16,680 nt of DNA, taken from an uncultured Devosia sp. (GTDB lineage: Bacteria > Pseudomonadota > Alphaproteobacteria > Rhizobiales > Devosiaceae). Below are positions 1 through 7,279 of the stretch, in pieces. The DNA lies in contig NZ_CAMLHM010000072.1 in NCBI RefSeq assembly GCF_946479885.1, positions 1 through 16,680 on the forward strand, read 5' to 3'. The notes below the pieces were generated by a model that made no database searches, was not told the origin of the DNA, and worked only from the letters and a program-made list of their open reading frames with translations. Made by a program: the position numbers and the translations under genes. Numbering within the stretch: position 1 is the first letter of the stretch; each line of letters starts with the position of its first letter.

Positions 1-328
1 ACTGGACCGCGACCTGCGCGAGCATGAGCGCGCCAGCACCGGCTATCTGCCGCGCGCCGAATTCGAGGCAGGCATTGCCCGCTTCTTTGCGCAACCCGAT
101 GAACTGACCTTCGGCGAGGAGACGGCCGACCAGGTCTTCTCGCGCTTCTCCGCCGCCGTGGAACGCAGCACGAAGCAAAGCCGCAGTACCATCGCGCTGG
201 TGACCCACGGCACCGCACTGACGCTCTATCTCGCCCGCACGACTGGCATTGCTCCGCTGCCCTTCTGGCGCTCGCTGACCCTGCCAATGGCCATAGCGCT
301 CGAAGCCGGGACGCTGTCCATCATCTAG
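1..328 (+). CDS. Histidine phosphatase family protein, 3' part only
   Basis: The open frame enters from the left edge (first full codon at 2) and stops with TAG at 326-328, leaving about 108 C-terminal residues. The segment LVTHGTALTLYLA fits the second-histidine region of the histidine phosphatase (phosphoglycerate mutase-like) superfamily, where this His helps bind the phosphate. The acidic stretch FGEETADQVFSRF upstream fits the helical insert common in the family. The N-terminal RHG motif, which carries the phosphorylated His, lies outside the window, so catalytic competence and substrate cannot be judged. Members range from sugar-phosphate phosphatases to regulatory phosphatases. The gene converges on the L,D-transpeptidase gene across a bidirectional terminator. 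The family call is fairly sure; the function is open. Confidence 0.8.
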   Translation, partial: LDRDLREHERASTGYLPRAEFEAGIARFFAQPDELTFGEETADQVFSRFSAAVERSTKQSRSTIALVTHGTALTLYLARTTGIAPLPFWRSLTLPMAIALEAGTLSII

Positions 329-358
329 GCAGGCCCCACGAGGACTCCCAAAAAACCA

Positions 359-388
359 AAAGACCCAGCTCTTGCAAGCTGGGTCTTT
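359..388. terminator. Bidirectional intrinsic terminator between convergent genes
   Basis: The arms AAAGACCCAGCT (359-370) and AGCTGGGTCTTT (377-388) pair perfectly around a 6-base loop. The + strand has only a short T run after the stem. The A-rich tract at 350-361 gives a good U run on the minus strand. It lies 30 bases after the phosphatase stop and about 110 bases after the L,D-transpeptidase stop, so it can serve both. Confidence 0.8.
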
Positions 389-398
389 CTGAGATTTC

Positions 399-484
399 CG
401 GGCCATTGTCGCGGCAGCGGCAATCTTTTTTTCGGTGACTACGGATTCCGAAACAAGGATCCCCGCTGCCGCGATAATGGCCCG
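399..484. repeat. Long near-perfect inverted repeat (22-bp arms)
   Basis: The arms at 399-420 and 463-484 are reverse complements at 21 of 22 positions. The single difference (C versus T) would still pair as G-U in one of the two transcripts. The 42-base centre holds a smaller inverted repeat, TTCGG (431-435) with CCGAA (448-452). The element starts 12 bases after the L,D-transpeptidase stop codon, on its 3' side, and is separate from the terminator at 359-388. It could be an RNA 3' structure or a solitary palindromic element. No coding content is seen. Confidence 0.7.
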
Positions 485-496
485 AGGGCTGGCGTT

Positions 497-1144
497 CTAG
501 TTGATCACCACGACGCGGGTGCCGGTGGGCACGCGGGCATAGAGGTCCAGAATGTCCTGGTTCATCAGGCGGATACAGCCCGAGGAAACATTGGTGCCGA
601 TGGTGTAGGGCTCGGTGGTGCCATGCAGGCGGAACAGCGTGTCGGCGCCGTTCTTGTAGAGATAGAGCGCGCGCGGGCCCAGGGGATTGGTCTCGCCCCC
701 GGGCATGCCGCCGGCATAGGGGCCGTAGCGATCCGGTTCGCGGGCGATCATCGCCTTGGTGGGCGTCCAGCGCGGCCACTCGGCCTTGCGGCCGATCGTG
801 GCGGTGCCGCGGAACACCAGGGCTTCGGTCTTGCCCACGCCAATGCCATAGCGCAGGGCGCGACCGCCCTCGAGCACCAGGTAGAGGAAACGCTGCGGCG
901 TATCGACGACCAGCGTGCCGGGGCGTTCGGTGGTGCTGTAGGGCACTTCCTGGCGCCACCACTTCGGATCGACACGGCGCAGGTCCATGGCGGCAACACG
1001 GAACGGTTCGCCGATCACTTCGCCATACATGCGCAGGTAGTAGGGGTCGATTGTCGGCTCCTGCACGACCGGGGTACGGGTGGAGGAGCAGGCAGCGAGA
1101 GCGACGGCGGAGACGCCGATCAGAAACAAGCGACGAGTGAGCAA
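497..1144 (-). CDS. L,D-transpeptidase (YkuD domain) lipoprotein, probably Tat-exported
   Basis: The predicted product has 215 residues. L,D-transpeptidases form 3-3 cross-links in peptidoglycan or attach proteins to it, in the periplasm. The C-terminal YkuD domain (about residues 75-215) carries HGTTEP at His174 and SSGCIR with the nucleophile Cys190, the expected H...S-x-G-C arrangement. The N-terminus LTRRLFLIGVSAVALAAC combines a twin-arginine-like motif (T-R-R-x-F-L) with a lipobox ending at Cys19. I chose the TTG at 1144 because it gives a normal-length signal peptide and follows a TAGGAA ribosome-binding site. The GTG at 1240 would add about 32 residues ahead of the signal peptide and is unlikely. 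The gene looks monocistronic, diverging from the membrane protein gene. Family is sure; export route and exact start are inferred. Confidence 0.9.
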   Translation of the reverse strand: MLTRRLFLIGVSAVALAACSSTRTPVVQEPTIDPYYLRMYGEVIGEPFRVAAMDLRRVDPKWWRQEVPYSTTERPGTLVVDTPQRFLYLVLEGGRALRYGIGVGKTEALVFRGTATIGRKAEWPRWTPTKAMIAREPDRYGPYAGGMPGGETNPLGPRALYLYKNGADTLFRLHGTTEPYTIGTNVSSGCIRLMNQDILDLYARVPTGTRVVVIN

Positions 1145-1408
1145 GGCAATTCCTAGGTGGTAAGCGGGTGACGCAAATTCTGTTGTGTCGTCAGTGGGTA
1201 AGGCGCGACGGAGAGCTTCGCTAGTGCAGGAAAGCCTCACTCGCCAAACGGCCAGTTAACGAGGGGGTTCCTCGCATAGATGTGATGGATAGCGGCTGTT
1301 GCATGAACGGCACATGAAGGCGTGCGCTCCTGTGTGCAAGCCGCGACGAGCGGCTTCCTTCCTGCGCAAAGCCCGCTAACGTCGGGGGCAAGAACACGCC
1401 AGGGCCCC
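1145..1408. other. Divergent intergenic region with leader hairpin
   Basis: These 264 bases separate the L,D-transpeptidase gene (-) from the membrane protein gene (+), so both promoters should lie here, but I see no convincing -35/-10 pair. A perfect hairpin, AAGCCGC (1338-1344) and GCGGCTT (1350-1356) with loop GACGA, lies about 53 bases before the membrane protein start. A weaker CCCG/CGGG pair follows near 1372-1387. Either may be a leader structure. No small gene is supported. Confidence 0.5.
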
Positions 1409-1975
1409 ATGGAACAGACCAGTGAAATTCCGATCTACGTGCAGCTCATCTCCGGTACGATCCTGGGCGTGGCGCTTGCCAATCTGCTGAGCGGTGCCGC
1501 CAAGTTCATCCAGCAGCCAAAGACGCACCAGTTCAACATCCTGCACGGCCTGTGGATCTTCTTCGTTCTGGGCTCGATCATGGTGTTCTGGTGGCAGGAA
1601 GGGCTGAACTTTGCCAATGTGCAATGGACCTACCCGCTCTACATGTTCCAGGTCGCCTATTGCGCCACCTATCTGTTCATGACGGCCATCCTGCTGCCGG
1701 ACGGGGTGCAGGGCTACGAGAACCATTACGACTATCTCATCGGACGCCGGCACTGGTTCTACGGCTCGCTGGTCCTGAGCTATGTGCTGGGCATCGGCAA
1801 TGAGCTGGTCAAGGAAGGCTGGGACGACATCTTCGTCGACCCCACCTATATCGGGCTCAATGTGGTCGTGCTGGCGCTGCTGGTGTCCGGCATGGTGTTC
1901 AGCCGGCGCTGGCTGCACCTGAGCCTCGCCATCATCTTCGCCCTGCTCACGCTGGGCTCGATGCTGATCGAATAA
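1409..1975 (+). CDS. Uncharacterised polytopic membrane protein
   Basis: The product has 188 residues and no function I can name. Hydrophobic stretches at about residues 12-32, 44-62, 76-96, 116-134, 146-164 and 168-186 suggest five or six membrane spans and very short loops. A distinctive central loop (about 97-117) reads LLPDGV...NHYDYLIGRRHWFYG, rich in His, Tyr and Arg, and may be a functional or lipid-facing surface. I chose the ATG at 1409, preceded by AGGG, because the region between the in-frame start at 1322 and here reads as low-complexity spacer with a hairpin. The gene stands alone and converges on pnp, so context gives no hint of role. It is probably an inner-membrane protein; substrate or partner is unknown. 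Confidence 0.8.
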   Translation: MEQTSEIPIYVQLISGTILGVALANLLSGAAKFIQQPKTHQFNILHGLWIFFVLGSIMVFWWQEGLNFANVQWTYPLYMFQVAYCATYLFMTAILLPDGVQGYENHYDYLIGRRHWFYGSLVLSYVLGIGNELVKEGWDDIFVDPTYIGLNVVVLALLVSGMVFSRRWLHLSLAIIFALLTLGSMLIE

Positions 1976-2052
1976 GGGGCGTTCGCCTTTATCGATCTGG
2001 CCGCAACCGCCGCCGGTGGGTGTTGCGGCATGGGCGCTTAACCTCGGCAAAC

Positions 2053-2083
2053 AAAAAGGCCCGGATCGCTCCGGGCCTTCTGC
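2053..2083. terminator. Bidirectional terminator between membrane protein gene and pnp
   Basis: AAGGCCCGGA (2056-2065) and TCCGGGCCTT (2070-2079) form a perfect 10-bp stem with loop TCGC. On the minus strand the stem is followed by TTTTTGT, a good U tract, making this the main terminator of pnp, whose stop lies about 30 bases upstream. The + strand tract is weaker. Confidence 0.85.
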
Positions 2084-2107
2084 ATTTTCGGGCAAGCGGG
2101 CGGCCGA

Positions 2108-4249
2108 TTACTCGGCGGCGGCTTCCGCGTCCTTGGCGATTTCCTTGCCGGTCGCCTGGTCGACGATCTTCATGGAGAGGCGGACCTTGCCGCGCTCGTC
2201 AAAGCCGAGGAGCTTGACCCAGACCTTGTCGCCTTCCTTGACCACGTCGGTGGTCTTGGCAACACGCTGTTCGGCCAGCTGGGAGATGTGCACGAGGCCA
2301 TCCTTGGCGCCGAAGAAGTTCACGAAGGCGCCGAAATCGGCGGTCTTTACGACGGTGCCCTGGTAGATGGCGCCGACTTCGGCTTCGTCCGTAATGGAAC
2401 GGATCCACTTGATGGCGGCTTCGATCTGCGAACCGTCCGAAGACGCGATCTTGATCGTGCCGTCGTCCTCGATGTTGATCTTGGCGCCGGTCTTTTCGAC
2501 GATCTCGCGGATCACCTTGCCGCCGGTGCCGATCACTTCACGGATCTTGTCGGTCGGGATCTTCATGGTCTCGATGCGCGGAGCGAATTCGCCGACTTCG
2601 CCACGCGAAGCCGACAGCGCCTTGGCCATCTCGCCCAGGATGTGGATACGACCACCCTTGGCCTGCTCGAGCGCGATCTTCATGATCTGCTCGGTGATGC
2701 CGGCAATCTTGATGTCCATCTGCAGCGAGGTGACGCCCTGGTCGGTACCGGCCACCTTGAAGTCCATGTCGCCCAGGTGATCTTCGTCGCCGAGAATGTC
2801 GCTGAGAACAGCGAACTTCTCGCCTTCGAGGATCAGGCCCATGGCGATACCAGCCACCGGACGGGCCAGCGGCACGCCGGCATCCATCAGCGCCAGCGAG
2901 GTGCCGCAAACGGTTGCCATCGAGGAGGAGCCGTTCGATTCGGTGATCTCGGACACGATACGGATCGTGTAGGGGAACTCTTCGACCGACGGACGGATCG
3001 GGTTGATGGCGCGCCAGGCGAGCTTGCCATGGCCGATTTCACGACGGCCCGGGGAACCCATGCGGCCAGCTTCACCCACCGAGTAGGGAGGGAAGTTGTA
3101 GTGCAGCAGGAAGTTCTGCTTCTGGGTGCCTTCGAGCGAGTCGATATACTGCTCGTCTTCGCCGGTGCCCAGCGTGGCAACGACCAGCGCCTGGGTTTCG
3201 CCGCGGGTGAACAGCGCCGAACCGTGGGTACGGGGCAGCACGCCCACTTCCGAAACGATCGGACGCACGGTCTTGAGATCGCGGCCGTCGATGCGCAGGC
3301 CGGTGTCCAGCACGTTCCAGCGCACGATCTTGGCCTGGAGGTTGTGGATGACTTCGCTCAGGGCTTCGCCCGAGACTTCACCGGCTTCGACCTTGGCGGC
3401 AAAGGCTTCCTTGACGACCTTCTTGGCGGCGTCGACGGCAGCGTAGCGCTGGGCCTTGTCGGTGATCTTGTAGGCGGCGCGCAGGTCGGCTTCGGCAACC
3501 TTGAGCACGTCGGCTTCCAGCGCCGAATAGTCAGGGGCGGAGAAATCGCGCGGTTCCTTGGCGGCCAGTTCAGCCAGCTTGATGATCGCCTGGATCACCT
3601 TGCGGCTTTCGGCATGGCCGAACATCACGGCGCCGAGCATGATCTCTTCGCTCAGTTCCTTGGCCTCGGACTCAACCATCAGCACGGCATCTTCAGTGCC
3701 GGCCATGACGAGGTCCAGCTTGGACTCCGAACGACGGTCAACGGCGAGGTTCAGCACATACTGGCCATCGACATAACCGACGCGGGCCGCGCCGATCGGG
3801 CCCATGAAGGGCACGCCCGAAATGGTCAGGGCCGCGGAGGCGGCGACCATGGCCAGCACGTCCGGGTTGTTTTCCATGTCGTGCTGCAGAACCGTCACGA
3901 CCACCTGGGTCTCGTTACGGTACCCATCGGGGAACAGGGGGCGGATCGGGCGGTCGATCAGGCGAGACGTCAGCGTCTCGTTTTCGGTCGGGCGGCCTTC
4001 GCGCTTGAAGTAGCCACCCGGGATCTTGCCGGCGGCGAAGTACTTTTCCTGGTAGTTCACGGTCAGCGGGAAGAAGTCGATGCCCGGCTTGGCCGACTTG
4101 GCGCTGACAACGGTGGCCAGCAGCACGGTTTCGCCCAGGGTGGCGAGCACGGCGCCATCGGCCTGGCGGGCCATCTTGCCGGTCTCGAGGGTCAGCGGCT
4201 GGCCGCCCCAGTTGAGCTCGACCTTGTGGTGATCAAAATTGATCGTCAT
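2108..4249 (-). CDS. pnp: Polyribonucleotide nucleotidyltransferase (PNPase)
   Basis: The product has 713 residues, normal for the family. PNPase degrades RNA 3' to 5' by phosphorolysis, releasing nucleoside diphosphates, and is a trimeric core of RNA decay in the cytoplasm. Two RNase PH-like domains (about 15-145 and 310-530) flank a helical linker. The second carries [15 protein letters not shown], in which Asp490, Asp496 and Lys498 align with E. coli Asp486, Asp492 and Lys494. A KH domain follows (about 560-620, GTGGK loop at 574-578), then an S1 domain (about 627-696). I chose the ATG at 4249 ([16 protein letters not shown]), with GGAAAG upstream. A GTG at 4363 would add 38 non-homologous residues. 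It lies downstream of rpsO, the usual order. A long structured leader precedes it, consistent with the post-transcriptional autoregulation known for pnp in enterobacteria. Confidence 0.98.
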   Translation of the reverse strand: MTINFDHHKVELNWGGQPLTLETGKMARQADGAVLATLGETVLLATVVSAKSAKPGIDFFPLTVNYQEKYFAAGKIPGGYFKREGRPTENETLTSRLIDRPIRPLFPDGYRNETQVVVTVLQHDMENNPDVLAMVAASAALTISGVPFMGPIGAARVGYVDGQYVLNLAVDRRSESKLDLVMAGTEDAVLMVESEAKELSEEIMLGAVMFGHAESRKVIQAIIKLAELAAKEPRDFSAPDYSALEADVLKVAEADLRAAYKITDKAQRYAAVDAAKKVVKEAFAAKVEAGEVSGEALSEVIHNLQAKIVRWNVLDTGLRIDGRDLKTVRPIVSEVGVLPRTHGSALFTRGETQALVVATLGTGEDEQYIDSLEGTQKQNFLLHYNFPPYSVGEAGRMGSPGRREIGHGKLAWRAINPIRPSVEEFPYTIRIVSEITESNGSSSMATVCGTSLALMDAGVPLARPVAGIAMGLILEGEKFAVLSDILGDEDHLGDMDFKVAGTDQGVTSLQMDIKIAGITEQIMKIALEQAKGGRIHILGEMAKALSASRGEVGEFAPRIETMKIPTDKIREVIGTGGKVIREIVEKTGAKINIEDDGTIKIASSDGSQIEAAIKWIRSITDEAEVGAIYQGTVVKTADFGAFVNFFGAKDGLVHISQLAEQRVAKTTDVVKEGDKVWVKLLGFDERGKVRLSMKIVDQATGKEIAKDAEAAAE

Positions 4250-4668
4250 GTTTTTCGTCTTTCCATTCTGCCGGCTGAGCGGGAACGCGGGGCGTAGCAA
4301 GCCCGCGAACTCATCCGGTGCGCCCGCACTTGTGTCTGCACCCCATGTGCAGGCCAAGCTCAAAATCAGGCGCGGTTACCGTCTTTGGCGAAGACGAAAC
4401 ATGGGCAAGACAACAAGCAGCTCCCGAAGATGTTCGGTGCCTCACGAGATCAAAACCAAGGACTGATTTTGCGAGCGTGAGGCGGAGGGAGCGGCCAATA
4501 ATCCTGCCATGCTCCGGCATTCGCCGGTCTACGCTAGAGACAGTTTGCAAACTCTATTGCGACGGCCAACGCCGCAGCGAATTTTCAAACAGCCTCTTTA
4601 TCGCCACCCGCAGGCGGCGAAAGCGGAAGCGGAGGCCTGCCCCCGCATCCGCAATTCGGTTGCGCCTA
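4250..4668 (-). other. rpsO-pnp spacer / structured pnp leader
   Basis: This 419-base gap holds no believable gene but many inverted repeats. In the order of leftward transcription they are: CGCAA/TTGCG (4650-4664) and GCAGGC/GCCTGC (4610-4640) just after rpsO; a perfect 12-base palindrome AGTTTGCAAACT (4542-4553); an 8-bp stem at 4439-4483 with an inner 5-bp stem; CCGAA/TTCGG (4424-4437); and CTGCAC/GTGCAG (4336-4352). In E. coli, RNase III cuts in this interval to start PNPase autoregulation; whether that occurs here is inference. I could not identify a clear pnp promoter. Confidence 0.6.
4439..4483 (-). promoter_or_regulatory. Large stem-loop in pnp leader
   Basis: GCCTCACG (4439-4446) pairs with CGTGAGGC (4476-4483). 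After a 4x4 internal loop, CAAAA (4451-4455) pairs with TTTTG (4467-4471), leaving an 11-base terminal loop. It sits about 190 bases before the pnp start codon. The next hairpin, CCGAA/TTCGG at 4424-4437, follows after one base. An RNase III or PNPase target is a plausible role by analogy only. Confidence 0.55.
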
Positions 4669-4938
4669 CTAGCGGCGCAGGCCGAGCTTCTCGATCAGGG
4701 TCTTGTAACGGGCGTCGTCGACGGTCTTGACGTAGTCAAGCAGGCGACGGCGGGTCGAAACAAGCTTCAGCAGACCGCGGCGGGAGTGGTTATCCTTGCC
4801 ATGGCCCTTGAAGTGTTCGGTGAGATTGGCAATGCGTTCCGACAGGATGGCAACCTGGACTTCCGGCGAACCGGTATCGTTCGGCTTGGTTGCGTATTCC
4901 TGGATCAGTTCGGTCTTGCGTTCTGCAGTAATCGACAT
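4669..4938 (-). CDS. rpsO: 30S ribosomal protein S15
   Basis: The product has 89 residues, the standard length. S15 binds the 16S rRNA central domain early in 30S assembly and contributes to an intersubunit bridge. Family signatures are [15 protein letters not shown] near the N-terminus, [16 protein letters not shown] in the middle, and RRRLLDYVK followed by the C-terminal KLGLRR. The ATG at 4938 follows AAAGGAT at suitable spacing. The ribosome-binding site lies in one arm of a small hairpin, TATCC-AAA-GGATA (4945-4957 on the minus strand). S15 regulates its own translation in E. coli through an mRNA structure, so this is suggestive. pnp lies downstream. Confidence 0.98.
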   Translation of the reverse strand: MSITAERKTELIQEYATKPNDTGSPEVQVAILSERIANLTEHFKGHGKDNHSRRGLLKLVSTRRRLLDYVKTVDDARYKTLIEKLGLRR

Positions 4939-5070
4939 CGGACATATCCTTTGGATAGGAGGATTGGGTCGCCCCGGCCGGGATGTCGTCCAGGCGGGGC
5001 CGTGAATGCCCGGGCCGCAAGGCCCAAGACTGGCGTCCCTATAGTGCAAAGAGGGCCGCAATACCAGAAT
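4939..5070 (-). other. rpsO leader with G+C hairpins
   Basis: This 132-base gap separates the histidine kinase stop from rpsO. GGGCC-GCAA-GGCCC (5012-5025) is a perfect 5-bp stem, and GCCCCG/CGGGGC flanks 4972-5001. A -10-like TATAGG occurs on the minus strand near 5036-5041, but no good -35 hexamer lies 16-18 bases upstream. An rpsO promoter here is therefore plausible but unproven. Confidence 0.4.
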
Positions 5071-6798
5071 TTATTCGGGCGCGGGCTCGGCAGCCGGGGC
5101 CGTCGCATGGGCGGGGTCAATAGCCGAGAGCGGAATGACGAAGTGCCACTCGATGCCATCGTCGTGGCAGCGCCGTTCCACCTGGGCGCCGAGGGACCGC
5201 GCGACCATGTTCTGCAGCACCGTCGTGCCAAAACCCATGCGCTCGGAGGTGACGATGCCATCTGGCACCGTCTCGCGCCAGACCAGGTCCAGCCGGTCAT
5301 CGACAATGCTCCAGCGCACCGAGAGCGCGCCGCTATCGCCGGCAAAGGCGCCGTATTTGACCGCATTGGTCGAGAGTTCATGCGCCGCCATGCCCAGGAT
5401 CTGGGCCGCCTGCGCATTGAGCCGCACGGTTGGTCCGGCAAGGCTGACCCGCGCCGCATCGGGCGGAGCAAAGGGGGCGATGTGGCTGTCGATCAGTTCG
5501 TTGAGCAAAACGCCGGCGCGGCCATGGGCCAGCAGCAGGTCGGTGGAGCGCGAGAGTCCATGGATGCGCCGCTCGAAGGCCTCGACATAGCTTTCGACGC
5601 TGTCGGCACCGCGCGCCGTCTGCTTGGCCATGGCCGCAATGACCGTCATCTGGTTTTTCGAGCGATGGGCCAGCTCGCGCATGAGGAAATGTACCTCGCG
5701 CTCCGCCGTCTGCCGCAAGGCGGAGGCCTCGGCCAGGGCGCGGGAGACCTCGGCGATCTCGGCGACCGGATAGGCCTTGGCCATGACCGGATCGCCGCGG
5801 CCCAGCCGCTGCGCGTCGCGGCGCAGGCCACGCACGGAGCGGCCGACCCGCTGGGCCAGCACCACGGCCAGCCCGCCCGCCACGCCGGCAATGATGATGC
5901 CCCAGGCGGCCAGCCAGAGCAGGGAATCGCCCAGCGGGCGCTCGACCGTATCGACCGCCGCCCAGGCAATGACGCGCCAGCCGGACAGGCGGGAGCGCCA
6001 TTCTGATGTGACCACCATGTCGCCGCCGAACCGCTCGCGCCGCCATTCGTCGGGCGATTGCTGCAGGGTCTGGCGCATCGGCAGCACGGTGCCGGCTTCA
6101 AGCCCGGCATCGGATGTGGCCGCTATGACAAGGTTTGCGCCATCCACCAGCGCGGCATGCCAGCCATCGGGCAATTGCCGCGACTGCAAGGCGGGGGTGA
6201 GGTTGGCGGCGTCCCGCGTCAGCGCCAGAAGGGCGGTGGTCGAATTATCAGGCACCGGCAGCAGCACGTTGAACACCCAGCGCTGCGCGGTGCGTCCATA
6301 GAACAAACCCGAGACGACCGTCGTGCCGCTGTCGAGGGCGGCCTGGGCCGTGCCCGGATCGGATGTGGGACCGAGCTGCTCGCCAAAGGGGACGCGGGTA
6401 TTGAGCAGTTGATCGAGGTTGCGATCGAGGGCCAGCAAATAGGCGCCCGATCCCTCCAGCGCCACTGAAGCGCGGCGGTGAAACTGGGCCAGGTCGCTTT
6501 CACGCAGCGCCTGGCTGGTCGAAAGCACCCGCAGTGTGGTGACCATGCCCTCGATTTCGCGCTCGACCGACTGGCCGATGGCCTGCACGGTGGCATTGGT
6601 CAGTGCGCGGACGACGTCTTCCTGCGCGCGATTGTTGCGATTGAGCAGAACCAGCGAGACGACCAGCGCCGGGATGAGGATGACGAGGACAAGGGCAAAC
6701 AGGTAGACGACAACCGACTGCGAGCGCGCCCAGGAGCGGCGCTCGTGCACCGGCGACGCCGGCGGACTATCGATTTTCGTCTCTGGACCGACCCCCAT
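5071..6798 (-). CDS. Membrane sensor histidine kinase, HWE family
   Basis: The product has 575 residues. Histidine kinases autophosphorylate in response to a signal and pass the phosphate to a response regulator. One span at about 28-50 and a second at about 293-315 enclose a roughly 240-residue periplasmic sensor region, probably Cache-like. A HAMP-like linker leads to the phosphoacceptor motif ELAHRSKNQMTVIA with His378. The ATP-binding half has HELSTNAVKYGA (His473, Asn478), WRE (Trp507, Glu509) and GFGTTVLQNM. The N-box His plus the W-x-E motif define the HWE subfamily, typical of alphaproteobacteria. I chose the ATG at 6798, preceded by AGGAAAG; a TTG at 6825 is the alternative. No response regulator gene adjoins it, so it is an orphan. 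Family members often feed the general stress response, but no phyR or ecfG-like gene is here. Confidence 0.93.
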   Translation of the reverse strand: MGVGPETKIDSPPASPVHERRSWARSQSVVVYLFALVLVILIPALVVSLVLLNRNNRAQEDVVRALTNATVQAIGQSVEREIEGMVTTLRVLSTSQALRESDLAQFHRRASVALEGSGAYLLALDRNLDQLLNTRVPFGEQLGPTSDPGTAQAALDSGTTVVSGLFYGRTAQRWVFNVLLPVPDNSTTALLALTRDAANLTPALQSRQLPDGWHAALVDGANLVIAATSDAGLEAGTVLPMRQTLQQSPDEWRRERFGGDMVVTSEWRSRLSGWRVIAWAAVDTVERPLGDSLLWLAAWGIIIAGVAGGLAVVLAQRVGRSVRGLRRDAQRLGRGDPVMAKAYPVAEIAEVSRALAEASALRQTAEREVHFLMRELAHRSKNQMTVIAAMAKQTARGADSVESYVEAFERRIHGLSRSTDLLLAHGRAGVLLNELIDSHIAPFAPPDAARVSLAGPTVRLNAQAAQILGMAAHELSTNAVKYGAFAGDSGALSVRWSIVDDRLDLVWRETVPDGIVTSERMGFGTTVLQNMVARSLGAQVERRCHDDGIEWHFVIPLSAIDPAHATAPAAEPAPE

Positions 6799-6923
6799 AC
6801 CGCACTTTCCTGCGGCCCAATCCAACGCAATACCACCGGCCGCGCCCCGACCTTAACGTCGAGGCGCGGGATGGCAAGAGCGACTGCTGCTTACGCCATC
6901 AGATCAATTGCAGGCTTGTACAA

Positions 6924-6950
6924 ATGCCACGGTCGACGGTTTCCTGGCAT
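6924..6950 (-). terminator. Possible weak terminator after small protein gene
   Basis: ATGCCA (6924-6929) pairs with TGGCAT (6945-6950) around a 15-base loop. On the minus strand it is followed by TTTGT. It lies about 30 bases after the stop of the 65-residue protein gene. The stem is short, so this is tentative. Confidence 0.35.
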
Positions 6951-6979
6951 GGGGCCAGACCCGCCTTTCCGCCTTTCAC

Positions 6980-7177
6980 CTAGTATTTGGCACTGGCATC
7001 GCTGGCCGGAAAGCTCTCGTCGACCGCCTCGTCCTGCATGTCCCATTCGCGCGGCTTGTCGGCATGGGATTCCTTGCCCGCCGGGCGCACCTGCACCGGA
7101 GCGTCCTTGGGGCCGGGCTTTTTGCCGTCCTTCATAGCGGCGGCTTTGTCGGTCTTTTGGGTTTGGGTCTGGGTCAT
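6980..7177 (-). CDS. Small hydrophilic protein with ESFPASD motif
   Basis: The product has 65 residues and is strongly hydrophilic, with no membrane span or signal peptide. The N-terminal half is rich in Lys, Gln, Thr, Pro and Ala (MTQTQTQKTDKAAAM...) and is probably disordered. The C-terminal part, WDMQDEAVDESFPASDASAKY, carries a D-E-A-x-x-E-S-F-P-A-S-D motif that I recognise from many small uncharacterised proteins of Rhizobiales and related groups. Function is unknown. The ATG at 7177 has GGGAG seven bases upstream, a strong start. Longer in-frame extensions upstream overlap the miaB gene and are not credible. It diverges from miaB across a 102-base gap that must hold both promoters. Confidence 0.8.
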   Translation of the reverse strand: MTQTQTQKTDKAAAMKDGKKPGPKDAPVQVRPAGKESHADKPREWDMQDEAVDESFPASDASAKY

Positions 7178-7279
7178 TTGCAAACTCCCTTCCGCAGGGA
7201 AACCCTCGGCGCCCCCGCAAGGTTGCAGACGCCAAGAGACTGCTTTTGAGTCTGGCCGCCGCCATGATAAAGAGCCGCC

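Noticed and set aside
1376..2095. Minus frame opposite the membrane protein
   Set aside because: The product is His/Gln/Arg-rich shadow sequence, while the + frame has clear transmembrane spans and a good start.
2288..4297. Long open frame (669 codons) on + opposite pnp
   Set aside because: It is the antisense shadow of pnp. High G+C codon use keeps the opposite frame open, and the product is His/Gly/Asp-rich with no family resemblance.
4250..4363. N-terminal extension of PNPase to the GTG at 4363
   Set aside because: The added residues do not resemble the family, and the ATG at 4249 begins conserved sequence with a ribosome-binding site.
5012..5025. GGGCC-GCAA-GGCCC as a terminator of the kinase gene
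   Set aside because: There is no U tract on either strand and it lies in the rpsO leader; reported only as a hairpin.
4318..6006. Long + frame of 562 codons across the pnp leader, rpsO and kinase
   Set aside because: It runs antisense through three real or structured regions and has no recognisable domains.
6799..6979. EcfG-type stress promoter before the HWE kinase
   Set aside because: I looked for GGAAC with CGTT at 16-17 bases and found no such pair.
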